Source: Dokdonella sp.
GTDB lineage: Bacteria > Pseudomonadota > Gammaproteobacteria > Xanthomonadales > Rhodanobacteraceae
Reading direction: 5' to 3'
Length of the DNA stretch: 64,000 bases
Assembly: GCF_019634815.1 (NCBI RefSeq)
Contig: NZ_JAHCAP010000004.1
Location: 118,871-182,870, forward strand
Shown: positions 35,529 to 45,416 of the stretch, piece by piece
How positions within the stretch are numbered: the stretch's first letter is position 1
Layout: each line of letters starts with the position of its first letter
Made by a program: the position numbers and the translations under genes
The notes under the pieces: generated by a model
What the model was told of the DNA's origin: nothing
Database searches by the model: none
What the model saw: only the letters and a program-made list of their open reading frames with translations

Positions 35529-37331
35529 ATGTCGCGCATCCGTCCGCTGCCCCCCGAACTCGTCAACCAGATCGCCGCCGGCGAGGTGATCGAGCGCCCG
35601 GCCTCGGTGGTCAAGGAGCTGGTGGAAAACTGCCTCGATGCCGGTGCGCGGCGCATCGAGATCGAGCTCGAACAGGGCGGGGCGCGCCTGATCCGCGTGC
35701 GCGACGATGGCGGCGGCATCGAAGCCGATGACCTGCCGCTCGCGGTGAGCGCGCACGCGACCAGCAAGATCGCCAGTTTCGATGATCTCGAGCGCGTCGC
35801 CACGCTTGGCTTTCGCGGCGAAGCCCTGCCTTCGATTGCTTCGGTGTCGCGCTTCGCGCTGACTTCGCGCCGGGCGGGCAATGATCAGGCTTGGCGCATC
35901 GAAGTCGATGGTGGCAAGGCGCGCGCGGTGGTGCCGGCGCAGCATGCGCAGGGCAGTTGCGCGGAAGTGCGCGACCTGTTCTACAACCTGCCGGCGCGAC
36001 GCAAGTTCCTGCGCGCCGAGCGCACCGAATTCGGGCACGTCGAGGACTGGGTCAAGTCGATGGCGCTGGCGCGGCCCGAAGTCGAGTTTCGTCTCGCTCA
36101 CAACGGCAAGGCGGTGCGCTGGTTCAAGGCGGTGCGCGAAGCGGCTGAACTCGAGCAGCGCCTGAGCGACGTGCTCGGCAGCGAGTTTCCCGGCGCGAGC
36201 CTGCGCATCGAGCACGCTGCTGCGGGGCTGCGCCTGCATGGTTGGGTCGGCCTGCCGACGGCCTCGCGTGCGCAGGCCGACCAGCAGTATTTCCACGTCA
36301 ATGGCCGCCTCGTGCGCGATAGGCTGGTCGCGCATGCGGTGCGCCAGGCGTATGCCGACGTGCTGTTTCATGGCCGCCATGCCGCCTTCGTGCTGTTCCT
36401 CGAACTCGATCCGGCATTGGTCGATGTGAACGTGCATCCGGCCAAGCATGAAGTGCGCTTCCGTGAAGGCCGCCTCGTCCACGATTTTCTCTATCGCACG
36501 CTCGATGAGGCGCTGGCACACGCGCGCGCGGGTGGCGCGATGGGCGCCGCGCCTGCAGCGATCCCCGAGATGCGCGGGCCCGCCGCAGCGCAAGCGTGGA
36601 TGCCGACGCAGGCCGGGCTCGGTCTTGGCGTGCGCGAACCACTCGCCGATTACGCCGCCCTGCTGGGACGCGGGCCGTCGCTGCCGCAGTCACCGGACGC
36701 AGTGATGCCGGCGTCTGCAGCTGGAACTGTCACCGGCGACAGCGAAGTGCCGCCGCTGGGCTTTGCGCTGGCGCAACTGCACGGCATCTACGTGCTCGCC
36801 GAGAACGCGCATGGCCTGATCCTCGTCGACATGCATGCCGCGCATGAGCGCATCACCTACGAGAAGCTGAAGAATGCACGTGCCGGCGAAGGCATCCGCT
36901 CGCAATTGCTGCTGGTGCCGCTCAGCGTGGCCTTGAGCGAGCGTGAGGCAAACCTCGTCGAGGAGCGTCACGCCGACTTTGCCGCCTTGGGTTTCGAGCT
37001 CGTGCGCAGCGGGCCACAAAGCGTGGTGGTCAAGCGCATTCCGGTCGTGCTCGAAGGCGCCGATGTCGGCCAGCTCGTGCGCGACGTGATCGCCGATCTT
37101 GCCGTGCACGGACAGACCCGGCGCATCGAGGAATGCAGCAATGAACTGCTCGCGACGATGGCCTGCCACGGCTCGGTGCGTGCCAATCGGCGCCTCACGC
37201 TCCACGAAATGAACGCGCTGCTGCGCGAGATGGAAGCCACCGAACGCTCGGGCCAATGCAATCACGGTCGGCCGACCTGGGTACAACTCGCGATTGCCGA
37301 TCTCGACCGCCTGTTCCTGCGCGGGCGCTGA
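35529..37331 (+). CDS. mutL: DNA mismatch repair protein MutL
   Basis: A 600-residue GHKL ATPase that links MutS mismatch recognition to downstream repair. Seen: the ATP motifs [30 protein letters not shown] with the Glu-Asn pair upstream, [11 protein letters not shown] and [24 protein letters not shown] Pro/Ala-rich linker runs about 330-410. The C-terminal dimerisation domain shows [21 protein letters not shown] and [14 protein letters not shown]. As in other enterobacterial-like MutL, the endonuclease DQHA-(X)2-E-(X)4-E motif is replaced ([11 protein letters not shown]), so nicking activity is not certain. Confidence 0.95.
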   Translation: MSRIRPLPPELVNQIAAGEVIERPASVVKELVENCLDAGARRIEIELEQGGARLIRVRDDGGGIEADDLPLAVSAHATSKIASFDDLERVATLGFRGEALPSIASVSRFALTSRRAGNDQAWRIEVDGGKARAVVPAQHAQGSCAEVRDLFYNLPARRKFLRAERTEFGHVEDWVKSMALARPEVEFRLAHNGKAVRWFKAVREAAELEQRLSDVLGSEFPGASLRIEHAAAGLRLHGWVGLPTASRAQADQQYFHVNGRLVRDRLVAHAVRQAYADVLFHGRHAAFVLFLELDPALVDVNVHPAKHEVRFREGRLVHDFLYRTLDEALAHARAGGAMGAAPAAIPEMRGPAAAQAWMPTQAGLGLGVREPLADYAALLGRGPSLPQSPDAVMPASAAGTVTGDSEVPPLGFALAQLHGIYVLAENAHGLILVDMHAAHERITYEKLKNARAGEGIRSQLLLVPLSVALSEREANLVEERHADFAALGFELVRSGPQSVVVKRIPVVLEGADVGQLVRDVIADLAVHGQTRRIEECSNELLATMACHGSVRANRRLTLHEMNALLREMEATERSGQCNHGRPTWVQLAIADLDRLFLRGR

Positions 37332-37346
37332 AGTTTCGCCCTGTCT

Positions 37347-38915
37347 TCATTCGTCGCCCGCGGCGAGGATCGCAGGCTGCAGGTGCTGGCCACTGCGGGC
37401 GCCCCAGCTGTAGGTGAGAAGGGCGATCGCGCTCACCATGAGCAGATCCCAGGGGTGCGTGATGCTGGCGCGGCCGCCGAACGGGCCGAGCCACGAGGCG
37501 AGCATGAGCAGGACATAGAGCGCGATCAGCCACAGCGAGGAGCGCACGTCGGCAATCAGGCCGGGTCGGCGTGCGGGGCTGCGTGCGATCCAGCCGACGT
37601 AGCCGACGTACAGCACGATCTGCAGTCCCAGCAGCCACGATACGGTGGTCCAACCCGACCAGAACACGATCAGGCTGGCGATCACGAACGAAGTGGGGCC
37701 GAGCACGCCGAAGGCACTGACCTTGAACGGTCGCCGCAGATCCGGCGCGGTGCGGCGCAGCGCGGCAGCCGTCACTGGTGCGACGGCGTAGCTGAGCACG
37801 AGCGCGGCCGAGACCACTTCGATCATCGCCGACCAGGATGGAAACGGCAGCGTCCAGAACACCGCGAGCGCGAAGCTCAGCCACAGCGCGGGGCGCGGAA
37901 TGCCCGATCTCGCATCGATCCGCGTGAAGAGCTTGAAAAACGTACCGCCGCGCGCCCAGCCATAGACCACGCGTGGCGTGGCATTCATGTAGATGTTGCC
38001 GGTGCCGCTGGGCGAAACCACGGCGTCGCAGACCACGAGGAAGGCAAGCCAGGTGACGCCGAGCACCGCGGCGATATCGTGGAACGGCAGCGAGAACATC
38101 TTGCTGATGCCGCTCCAGCCGTTCGCCAGCAGATCGGCCGGCACGGCGCCAAGAAACGCGATCTGCAACAGCAGGTAGATCAAGGTGGACAGCACCACCG
38201 ACAGGATCAGCGCAACCGGAATCGTGCGTTGCGGATCACGCACCTCGCTCGCCACGGCCACGATCGGGGTGAGACCGAGATAGGCGAAGATGATGCCGCC
38301 TGCCGACACCGCCGCTTCGACGCCGGAAAACCCGGACGGCGCGAAGCCATGCACGGCGAGATTCTCCGGCTTGAAGAACGCGAGCAGCACGAGGATCACC
38401 AGCAACGGCACGACGAACTTGAAGAGGCTGATGAGGTTGTTGGCGCGTGCAAAGGTCTTGACGCCCGAGTAATTGAGACCGAAGAACAGCAGCAGCAGCG
38501 CAAACTGCAGGCTCCAGCCGAGCGCGCTTGGAGCGTCCGATCCGGCTGCATTCAAGGTCGGGAACCAGGCGGCGGCGTATTGGCGACAGGCCACGACCTC
38601 GATCGCGATCAGGCTCGAGAACGCGATCAGGGTCATCAGACCCATGAGGAAGCCGAGCAGGGCGCCATGCGAATAGGCGGGATAGCGCACCGGTCCGCCC
38701 GCGTGCGGCAAGGCCGCGCCGAGTTCGCAGTAGACCAGGCCGAGCAGCAAGACAGCGGCCCCGCCGATCAGCCACGACAGAATGCCCGCCGGCCCCGCCA
38801 GTGATGCGACATGACTGGCCGAGAACAGCCAGCCGGAACCGAAGATCGAGCCGAGGCCAATGAAGGTGAGGTCGGTGAGGCTGAGGCGCTGCTGAAACTT
38901 GCCCGATGACGACAT
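37347..38915 (-). CDS. APC-family amino acid permease (probable transporter of the hydroxyproline operon)
   Basis: A 522-residue inner-membrane protein with 12 or more hydrophobic segments and the APC signatures TDLTFIGLGSIFGSGWLF near the N-terminus, GGPVRYPAYSHG and GIIFAYLGLTPI. Start ATG 38915 (MSSSGKFQQ). It lies 120 bp downstream of the aldehyde dehydrogenase in the same direction as the whole hydroxyproline cluster, so uptake of hydroxyproline or a related amino acid is a reasonable inference. Substrate not determinable from sequence. Confidence 0.82.
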   Translation of the reverse strand: MSSSGKFQQRLSLTDLTFIGLGSIFGSGWLFSASHVASLAGPAGILSWLIGGAAVLLLGLVYCELGAALPHAGGPVRYPAYSHGALLGFLMGLMTLIAFSSLIAIEVVACRQYAAAWFPTLNAAGSDAPSALGWSLQFALLLLFFGLNYSGVKTFARANNLISLFKFVVPLLVILVLLAFFKPENLAVHGFAPSGFSGVEAAVSAGGIIFAYLGLTPIVAVASEVRDPQRTIPVALILSVVLSTLIYLLLQIAFLGAVPADLLANGWSGISKMFSLPFHDIAAVLGVTWLAFLVVCDAVVSPSGTGNIYMNATPRVVYGWARGGTFFKLFTRIDARSGIPRPALWLSFALAVFWTLPFPSWSAMIEVVSAALVLSYAVAPVTAAALRRTAPDLRRPFKVSAFGVLGPTSFVIASLIVFWSGWTTVSWLLGLQIVLYVGYVGWIARSPARRPGLIADVRSSLWLIALYVLLMLASWLGPFGGRASITHPWDLLMVSAIALLTYSWGARSGQHLQPAILAAGDE

Positions 38916-39035
38916 GCGCGTTCTTCCGTAGCAAGTTGAGTGTGGTTCAGAGCGGGCAAGAATACGGCGGCCGGGTTCTTTCGGCTCGCCTTTCCCGAGG
39001 CGGCGCGATGGGTAACCGCTCAAGGCGCGCGGCGA

Positions 39036-40520
39036 TCATCGGTTGACGTACCAGATGGTCTTGGTTTCGAGGTATTGGTCGAAGGCTTCGAGGCCGTTGT
39101 CGCGGCCACCGAAGCCCGATTGCCGATAGCCACCGAAGGGCGTGGTGATATCACCCTCGGAAAAGCCGTTGACCGACACCGTGCCGGCGCGGATCGCGGC
39201 TGCGACGCGCTGTGCACGATGCAGGTTCTGCGTGTAGATCGACGCGGTGAGGCCGTAGCAGGTGTCATTCGCAAGCGCGATGGCTTCCTCTTCGCTGTCG
39301 AAGCCCGTCACCGCGAGCAGCGGCCCGAACACTTCCTCGCGGAACAGGCGGTTGCCCGGCGGGACATCGACGAACACCGTCGGCTCGACATACCAGCCGC
39401 TGAGGAAGTCGCTGTGGATCTTGCCGCCGGCGATGCGGCGCAGGCCATCAGCACGGGCCTGATCGAGAAAGCCTTTGACCTTGGCCAGATGCGGACCTTC
39501 GACCAGCGGGCCGATGCGCACGCCCGGCGCGCGCGGATCGCCGAGCTTCCAGTCGACCAGGCCCGCGACGAGTCGTTCCAGCAGCGCATGCTTGATCGTG
39601 TTGTCGACCAGCAGGCGCGAGCCGCAACTGCAGTTCTCGCCCATGTTCCAGAATGCGGCGTTGAGGATTTCGCCGACCGCGGTGTCGAGATCGGCATCGG
39701 CGAACACGACTTGCGGATTCTTGCCGCCGCATTCGAGCACGACTTGCTTGAGATTGCTTTCGGCCGCGTACTTGAGGAACAGGCGTCCGACTTCGGTGGA
39801 GCCGGTGAAGGAAACGACATCCACATCGGCGTGGCGACCGAGCGCTTCGCCCGCCTCCTCGCCCAGACCATTGACGACGATCAGCGCAGCCGCGGGAATG
39901 CCGGCTTCGTGTGCCAGCTCGGTCATGCGCACGGCCGACAGCGGCGTCAGTTCGGCGGGTTTGACGATCACGCTGTTGCCGACGGCGAGTGCGGGTCCGA
40001 CCTTCCAGGCGTACATCTGTGCGGGGAAATTCCACGGCAATACCGCGCCGACCACCCCGACCGGCTCCCTGACGATCAGGCCGGTGGCCTTGGCGCTGGT
40101 CGGCGCGATCCGGCCATAACACTTGTCGATCGCTTCGGCATACCAGCGCAGTGTGTCGATCGTCGCCGGGATGTCGGTGTTCATGCATTCGTCGATCGGC
40201 TTGCCGGCATCGATGCAGTCGAGCGCGGCCAGTTCCTCGGCATGCACCGCAAGCAGGTCGCACCACTTGAGCATCGCCGCCTTGCGCTCGCCGGGACTGC
40301 GATGTCGCCACGTGCCTGCCTCGAAACACGCGCGTGCGACGCGCACCGCTGCATCGACTTCGGCTTCGCCGCCGGCGCCGAGCGTGCCGATCACGCTGTC
40401 GTCTATCGGCGTGCGGTTGATCAGGCCCGCATCGTTGCCGGCGAAGCCCGCGATCAGTTGCGGTGCCCTCAATTCACCACGCGCCGCCCGCGCGAACACG
40501 TCCTGCCTGCTCAGTGCCAT
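39036..40520 (-). CDS. NAD(P)-dependent aldehyde dehydrogenase (2-oxoglutarate semialdehyde step)
   Basis: A 494-residue ALDH with EPVGVVGAVLPWNFP, the cofactor motif SFTGSTEVGRLF, the general base VLECGGKNP and the catalytic Cys in WNMGENCSCGSRLL, plus FGPLLAVTGF. Start ATG 40520. It begins four bases after the end of the deaminase gene and by context oxidises alpha-ketoglutarate semialdehyde to 2-oxoglutarate, the last step of hydroxyproline breakdown. By similarity alone it could equally be a gamma-glutamyl-aminobutyraldehyde dehydrogenase (PuuC) type; the operon decides. Confidence 0.85.
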   Translation of the reverse strand: MALSRQDVFARAARGELRAPQLIAGFAGNDAGLINRTPIDDSVIGTLGAGGEAEVDAAVRVARACFEAGTWRHRSPGERKAAMLKWCDLLAVHAEELAALDCIDAGKPIDECMNTDIPATIDTLRWYAEAIDKCYGRIAPTSAKATGLIVREPVGVVGAVLPWNFPAQMYAWKVGPALAVGNSVIVKPAELTPLSAVRMTELAHEAGIPAAALIVVNGLGEEAGEALGRHADVDVVSFTGSTEVGRLFLKYAAESNLKQVVLECGGKNPQVVFADADLDTAVGEILNAAFWNMGENCSCGSRLLVDNTIKHALLERLVAGLVDWKLGDPRAPGVRIGPLVEGPHLAKVKGFLDQARADGLRRIAGGKIHSDFLSGWYVEPTVFVDVPPGNRLFREEVFGPLLAVTGFDSEEEAIALANDTCYGLTASIYTQNLHRAQRVAAAIRAGTVSVNGFSEGDITTPFGGYRQSGFGGRDNGLEAFDQYLETKTIWYVNR

Positions 40521-40524
40521 GGTT

Positions 40525-41394
40525 TCAGGCTCCCCGCACCAGATCGATGAATTGCTTTCGCTCGGCCGCGTCGAGTGGCAGCAGCGGCAGTCGTACCTCG
40601 CCGGCATCGAGCGACGCATTGAGGCAGCCGGCCTTGGCCTTCTGGTTGTAGTCACCCGATTCCATCGAGTGCAGTGCCGGATACATCGCACGCATGAGCT
40701 CACGCGCGCGCTCCCAGTCACCGGCGCGTGCGGCCTTGTGCAAGGCCACCTGTTCACCGGGAAACACGTTGGCAGCGCCGGCGATCCAGGCGCGCGCGCC
40801 CCAGAAGAAATAATCGATCGGCTGGTCGTCGCAGCCGCAGATCACCTCGAAGTCGGTGAAACCGGCCTGCAGCATGCGCAGCGCCTGACTGAAGTTTCCG
40901 CTCGACTCCTTGATCGCGACGATGTTCGGATGGCGGGCCAGTGCCGCGACGGTGTCGAACTCGATGTTCACGCCGGTGCGCGCGGGGAAGTTGTAGAGGA
41001 TGATCGGCAGCGCGCAGTGTGCGGCAGCCTGCTCGAAATGCGCGCGAATGCCGTCCTGACCGGGCAGGCTGTAGGGCGGCGGTGACAGCATGAGGGCGTC
41101 GTAGCCGAGCGCCTTGGCCTGCGCCGCGCGCTCGATCGAACGTCGCGTGGAGAGATCGCCGATACCCGCGATCAAGGTCGCGCGCTGGCCGGCCACACGC
41201 TGCACGGTCTGCAACACCAGGCTGCGTTCGGCGTCGCTCAGCGCGTAGTACTCGCCGGTGGTGCCGCAGGCAACGAGGCCGGCGACGCCCTTTCCGAGCA
41301 TGGCCTCGACCAGGGTTTCGAGTTTGTGCGTGTCGATTTCGCCCTCGCCATCGAAGGGCGTCACCAATGGAACGTAGATGCCATCAAATCGCAT
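40525..41394 (-). CDS. 1-pyrroline-4-hydroxy-2-carboxylate deaminase (DapA family)
   Basis: A 289-residue TIM-barrel class I aldolase-like enzyme with CGTTGEYYALSDAERSLVL, the Tyr in ILYNFPARTGVN and the Schiff-base Lys in IVAIKESSGNFSQ. A paralogue, dapA, is present at 24.3 kb, so this copy should have another role. The epimerase and dehydrogenase genes beside it mark it as the deaminase that forms alpha-ketoglutarate semialdehyde. Start ATG 41394, 17 bases after the preceding gene's stop. Confidence 0.85.
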   Translation of the reverse strand: MRFDGIYVPLVTPFDGEGEIDTHKLETLVEAMLGKGVAGLVACGTTGEYYALSDAERSLVLQTVQRVAGQRATLIAGIGDLSTRRSIERAAQAKALGYDALMLSPPPYSLPGQDGIRAHFEQAAAHCALPIILYNFPARTGVNIEFDTVAALARHPNIVAIKESSGNFSQALRMLQAGFTDFEVICGCDDQPIDYFFWGARAWIAGAANVFPGEQVALHKAARAGDWERARELMRAMYPALHSMESGDYNQKAKAGCLNASLDAGEVRLPLLPLDAAERKQFIDLVRGA

Positions 41395-41411
41395 GAGTGT
41401 CCTTGAAGTGA

Positions 41412-42704
41412 TCAAGTGGCAAGGGAAGCTGCGATGCCGTCGGCGGGCGCGAGCGCGAGGGTTTCCAGACGCGCGGGAAACAGCGGCGGACGTGCGGCAA
41501 TGCCAGCCGCGCGTCCCAGTTCGGCCAGTGCGGTTGCGCAGATGCGCCCTTGGCATGGGCCCATGCCGCAGCGCGTGGCGAGCTTGGCGCCGCGCGCATC
41601 GACGTGCGCGTCGAGCGCACCCAGGGTCACGTCCTCGCAGCGACACACCAGGGTGTCGGGCTGCGCCAGCGCGCGCACGCGCTGGTCGATCGCGAAGGTC
41701 TCGCGCAACTGGCGCGCAAACGCACGCGCCTGCGCGCGCCGTCGCTGCAACGAGGCGATGCCGGTTCTCGCGCCGGTTGCAGCGAGGCCGGCGATTGCGC
41801 CTTCGATCAGGGCACTGTCGCGTCCGCCAATGCCGCAGACTTCGCCCGCGGCATACACCCCCGGCACGCTGGTGTGCTGGCGCGCGTCAACGCGCACGCG
41901 CTGCTGCGCGCCCTCGGCTTCGAGCTGACAGCCGAGCATGCAAGCGAGCTCGACATTCGGCGCGAGGCCGAAGCCGACCGCGAGCTGATCGCAGGCAATG
42001 CGCCGCTGTCCGCGGGGTCCGCTCACTTCGATCTCGCGCAAAGCGTCCTCGCCTTGTGCGGCGGTGACCACGCTGCCGAAGTGGTAAGGCACGCCGGCGA
42101 GCTGCGCACGCAATACGGCGGCTTGCATCACGCGTGCGGGCCAACGCCACAGGCCGCGCGTGAAGCGCAGCATCGCCGCGCGATCGGCCTGTTCGAATAC
42201 GGCGAGCACGCGCGCGCCATGGCGACGCGCGGTTGCCGCCGCGGCGAGCAGCAGCGGGCCGCTGCCGGCGACCACCACGCGCTTGCCCGCGAGCGGCCAG
42301 CCTTGCTTGGCAAGCGCCTGCAGGCCGCCCGCGCCGGTGACACCGGGCAGGGTCCAGCCGGGGAACGGCAGCAACACTTCGCGTGCGCCGGTGGCGAGCA
42401 CGAGCGCGCCGTACTTGAGCCAGCGCGCGCTGCGCGGATCCTCGACCAGCAAGCGACCGGGTTCGGCGCCGACCACGCGGGTCTGCGGCAGCCAGTCGAT
42501 CTTGATGTGTTCGAGCGTGGCCTGCATGCAGCGACGCGCGAATGCGGGTGCGCTGAAGCGCACATCGTGGCGCCAGACCTGTCCGCCCGGCAATGCCTGC
42601 GCATCGACGAGGCCGACGCGTGCACCGTGCCGTGCCGCCGCATGTGCGGCCGTCAAGCCAGCCGGCCCGCTGCCGATCACCAGCACGTCATAGCGCTCAG
42701 CCAT
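41412..42704 (-). CDS. D-hydroxyproline dehydrogenase, FAD/NAD-binding subunit with BFD-like [2Fe-2S] domain
   Basis: A 430-residue subunit. The N-terminal FAD motif is VIGSGPAGLTAAHAAARHGA, and the NAD-like motif is VVVAGSGPLLLAAAATARRHG. The C-terminal part has a bacterioferredoxin-type cysteine set (CRCEDVTLG, then CGMGPCQGRIC). Proteins of this build are the alpha/B subunits of HcnABC, opine oxidases and heterotrimeric D-hydroxyproline dehydrogenases. Its start overlaps the 2Fe-2S protein gene by eight bases. Confidence 0.88.
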   Translation of the reverse strand: MAERYDVLVIGSGPAGLTAAHAAARHGARVGLVDAQALPGGQVWRHDVRFSAPAFARRCMQATLEHIKIDWLPQTRVVGAEPGRLLVEDPRSARWLKYGALVLATGAREVLLPFPGWTLPGVTGAGGLQALAKQGWPLAGKRVVVAGSGPLLLAAAATARRHGARVLAVFEQADRAAMLRFTRGLWRWPARVMQAAVLRAQLAGVPYHFGSVVTAAQGEDALREIEVSGPRGQRRIACDQLAVGFGLAPNVELACMLGCQLEAEGAQQRVRVDARQHTSVPGVYAAGEVCGIGGRDSALIEGAIAGLAATGARTGIASLQRRRAQARAFARQLRETFAIDQRVRALAQPDTLVCRCEDVTLGALDAHVDARGAKLATRCGMGPCQGRICATALAELGRAAGIAARPPLFPARLETLALAPADGIAASLAT

Positions 42705-42942
42705 CGGTACGCACCTGCATGCCTGCGCGCGCGATCAACATGCAGGCCTGTTGTTGGGGCACGCCATCGATTTCGACGCGACATTCGAAACACACGCCCA
42801 TGCCGCACAGGGCCGCGCGCGCTTCACCGCTGCGCGAGCGGCGGAACCGTGATCCGGCCCGCGCCACCGCGGCGGCCACGCTGGCACCGGCCACGACCTC
42901 GACCGGCTTGCCGTTGACGATCACGCAGATGCACGTGCTCAT
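42697..42942 (-). CDS. Small [2Fe-2S] subunit of the D-hydroxyproline dehydrogenase
   Basis: An 81-residue plant-type ferredoxin-like subunit: CICVIVNGKPVEV at the N-terminus, then CGMGVCFECRVE and a downstream QQACM, matching the gamma/A subunit of HcnABC-like complexes. It overlaps the FAD subunit gene by four bases and the alpha subunit gene by eight, so equal expression is expected. Confidence 0.9.
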   Translation of the reverse strand: MSTCICVIVNGKPVEVVAGASVAAAVARAGSRFRRSRSGEARAALCGMGVCFECRVEIDGVPQQQACMLIARAGMQVRTDG

Positions 42943-44036
42943 GCCGCTGCTCGCATCGGGTCGTAGGGCCGCGCATCGATTGCGGGCGTGCGCGCGAGCA
43001 GTTGGTCGACCAGAAGACGCGCGGTGCCCGGCGCGGTGGTGACGCCCAGTCCCTCATGACCCGCCGCGACCCAGATGCCGCGGCGCTGGGCGACGCGACC
43101 GATGTAGGGCAGGCCGTCGATGCTGGCCGGGCGCAGGCCGGCCCAGGCGCGCAGCGCCTTGAGCTGACGCAGGCTCGGCAGGAACTGGAATGCACAGCGC
43201 AGCATGCGTCGCAGCATCGGCAACGAGATTTCGCTGTCGCTGACGCCGTACTCGCGCGATGAGCCAACCAGCAACTGGCCCGTCGGACGCGGCTGCACAT
43301 TGCAGGCGACGCTGTCGGACTGGCCGTGTGCGCTGTCGGTGTAGCCCATGTGCACGAGTTGGTGATGCAGCATGTTCGGATAGCGCTCGGTGATCAGCAG
43401 ATGGCCCTTGCGCAGATGGATCAGCAGTTCGGGCAACAACGCCTGCAAGGCGCCGCCGGTGGCGATCAGCACATTGCCGAGCAGGCGCTGACCGTCATCG
43501 AGCGTGACCGCATGCTCGCCCAGTGCAATCGCGCGGGCATGGATCAGGGTCGCGCGGCGCCGGCAGGCTCGCTCGACGAGGCGGCGCGCCATGACCGGCG
43601 GATAGACGACCGCTTCATCGGGCACCAGCACGCCGCCGGCAAGACCTGGTGACAGCGCGGGTTCGAGTTCGCGCAACTGCGCCGCGTCGACGGCTTCGGC
43701 CACGGCGCCCGCTGCGCGCAGGCGCGCGAGCTTGTCGGGAATGCGTGCGAGCTCGTGTTCGTCGCGGGCAAACCAGAGCGTGCCGCAGCGGCTGAATTCG
43801 CCGCCGGGCAAATCACGCAGGTCTTCCCACAGGCCGAGCGAATAGCGAGCCAAGGCGAGCTCGGCCGGCAGGCCATCGACGGCGACGAGGTGACCCATGC
43901 CGGCCGCGGTGACGCCGGCGCCGATTGCGCCCGACTCGACGATTGCGACCTTGAGTCCCTCGGCACTGGCAACGTCCGCGCAGGCAGCGCCGATGATGCC
44001 GGCGCCGACCACGATCAGATCGTAACTGTGCGTCAT
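42939..44036 (-). CDS. D-hydroxyproline dehydrogenase, FAD oxidoreductase (DAO-type) subunit
   Basis: A 365-residue D-amino-acid-oxidase-fold FAD protein. The Rossmann motif [20 protein letters not shown] lies at residues 6-25, and the C-terminal pattern [28 protein letters not shown] is typical of DadA/SoxB/HcnC proteins. It oxidises the D-amino acid. Start ATG 44036. It overlaps the epimerase gene and the 2Fe-2S gene by four bases each. Confidence 0.9.
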   Translation of the reverse strand: MTHSYDLIVVGAGIIGAACADVASAEGLKVAIVESGAIGAGVTAAGMGHLVAVDGLPAELALARYSLGLWEDLRDLPGGEFSRCGTLWFARDEHELARIPDKLARLRAAGAVAEAVDAAQLRELEPALSPGLAGGVLVPDEAVVYPPVMARRLVERACRRRATLIHARAIALGEHAVTLDDGQRLLGNVLIATGGALQALLPELLIHLRKGHLLITERYPNMLHHQLVHMGYTDSAHGQSDSVACNVQPRPTGQLLVGSSREYGVSDSEISLPMLRRMLRCAFQFLPSLRQLKALRAWAGLRPASIDGLPYIGRVAQRRGIWVAAGHEGLGVTTAPGTARLLVDQLLARTPAIDARPYDPMRAAA

Positions 44037-44968
44037 GTCGCCACGCCCCAGGTGAGCGCATCCCGACCGTCGATGAAGAGACTGCCTGCGGCGGTGATGT
44101 AGGCCGTGCCGACGATGCGCGGCAGCACGCCGAGCTGTCCGGGTTGGTAGCTGCCCTCGAACACGCTGCCGAGGACGCCGGCCTGACGCCAGATCGCGCC
44201 CGGTGCGAGCTTGCCGTCGGCCGCCAGACAAGCCAGCTTGGCACTGGTGCCGGTGCCACAGGGCGAGCGGTCGTAGGCGCCGCCGGGACACAGCACGAAA
44301 TTGCGCGCATCGATGTCGTCGCGGTCGGCCGCGCCAGTGATTTCGATGTGATCGATATCGGCTCCGACCGGCGCACGCTCGAGCGCGGCGCGGATCGCCA
44401 GCGCGTAGTCGGTGAGCGCACGCCAGTTCGCCAGCGCGATGGGCTGTGGACAGTCGCTGGTGACGAAGAACCAGTTGCCGCCCCAGGCCACGTCGCCCCG
44501 CACGCTGCCGTAGCCGGGCACGTCCAGCGTGATGCCGGCGGCGAGGCGATAGCTTTCGACGTTGTCGACCGCGATGCGGCCGTCGTCGAGGAGTTCGGTC
44601 CACACCGGGCCCACCGGTGTTTCCAGCAGATGGCGCCCGGGCGCGATGCGGCCCAGGTGCTGCAAGGTGCGCACCACGCCGATCGTGCCGTGGCCGCACA
44701 TGCCCAGATAACCGACATTGTTGAAGAAGATCACACCGGTGCAGGCGCGGGCATCGACCGGATCGAGCAGCAAGGCGCCGACCAGGGTGTCCGAACCGCG
44801 CGGTTCGAGCACGGCTGCGCGGCGCCAGTGGTCGTGTTGCGTGCGCAGGCGGTCGAGGCGCTCGGCCATGCTGCCGTTGCCGAGATCGGGAAAGCCGGTG
44901 GTGATGACGCGGGTCGGTTCGCCGCCGGTGTGGGAGTCGATGAAGTCGATGGTCTGCATGGCGGGCAT
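44033..44968 (-). CDS. lhpA: 4-hydroxyproline 2-epimerase (proline racemase family)
   Basis: A 311-residue PLP-independent racemase/epimerase. The two catalytic cysteines are in [19 protein letters not shown] and [26 protein letters not shown] marks the N-terminus. It converts trans-4-hydroxy-L-proline to cis-4-hydroxy-D-proline. Proline racemase proper also has two cysteines, so specificity is inferred from the neighbouring D-hydroxyproline dehydrogenase and deaminase. First gene of the operon; start ATG 44968, with ATG 44959 also possible. Confidence 0.9.
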   Translation of the reverse strand: MPAMQTIDFIDSHTGGEPTRVITTGFPDLGNGSMAERLDRLRTQHDHWRRAAVLEPRGSDTLVGALLLDPVDARACTGVIFFNNVGYLGMCGHGTIGVVRTLQHLGRIAPGRHLLETPVGPVWTELLDDGRIAVDNVESYRLAAGITLDVPGYGSVRGDVAWGGNWFFVTSDCPQPIALANWRALTDYALAIRAALERAPVGADIDHIEITGAADRDDIDARNFVLCPGGAYDRSPCGTGTSAKLACLAADGKLAPGAIWRQAGVLGSVFEGSYQPGQLGVLPRIVGTAYITAAGSLFIDGRDALTWGVAT

Positions 44969-44994
44969 GCTCGTGGGTCGCAGCATCCACGGTC

Positions 44995-45035
44995 TAGAAT
45001 CGCTTGCACTGCATCGACGGTGAAAATTGCACAAT
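44995..45035. promoter_or_regulatory. Intergenic region with a possible operator between the hydroxyproline operon and the small lipoprotein gene
   Basis: ATTGCACAAT, a perfect 10-bp palindrome apart from its centre, lies at 45026-45035 within the 118-bp divergent region; TAGAAT at 44995-45000 could be a -10 element for the lipoprotein gene. No dedicated regulator gene is visible in the window. Confidence 0.3.
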
Positions 45036-45086
45036 CGGCCTGAATGCAGCGTCGCCTTGATGCATCGTGCGGGACGGAGGCAGGCA

Positions 45087-45410
45087 ATGAACGTGATCAG
45101 CCGAATACGTGGGCCGATCGTGATGGCGGCAATCGTGTGCATGGCAGCGCTTGCTGCCTGCGGCGAGGCTTCGGCACCGGCCACGCCGGTTGCGCAGCAC
45201 GCCGGCGCGCAAGCCGATGCGGCGATCGAATGTGGTGGCAAACCCGGCTGGCAGCGTGCGCGTGCGATCACGCCCGACGTGGTGCCACCGTGTTTTTCAG
45301 GCAGTGGCGGGATTTGCGCCGAGGGTTTCGGCTACGTGCGCAGCAGCGGCTGGTGTCGGCCGCTCGACGGCAAGGCGCAGGCTGCGGCCAAGACGCAGGA
45401 ACGGAAGTGA
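45087..45410 (+). CDS. Small secreted lipoprotein of unknown function
   Basis: A 107-residue protein preceded by a strong ribosome site (GGAGG). The lipobox is in [16 protein letters not shown], after an Arg-containing n-region. The mature part has four cysteines (ECGG, PPCFSG, GGICAEG, GWCRPL) and may be disulfide-bonded. No family recognised. Confidence 0.75.
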   Translation: MNVISRIRGPIVMAAIVCMAALAACGEASAPATPVAQHAGAQADAAIECGGKPGWQRARAITPDVVPPCFSGSGGICAEGFGYVRSSGWCRPLDGKAQAAAKTQERK

Positions 45411-45416
45411 CGCGCG

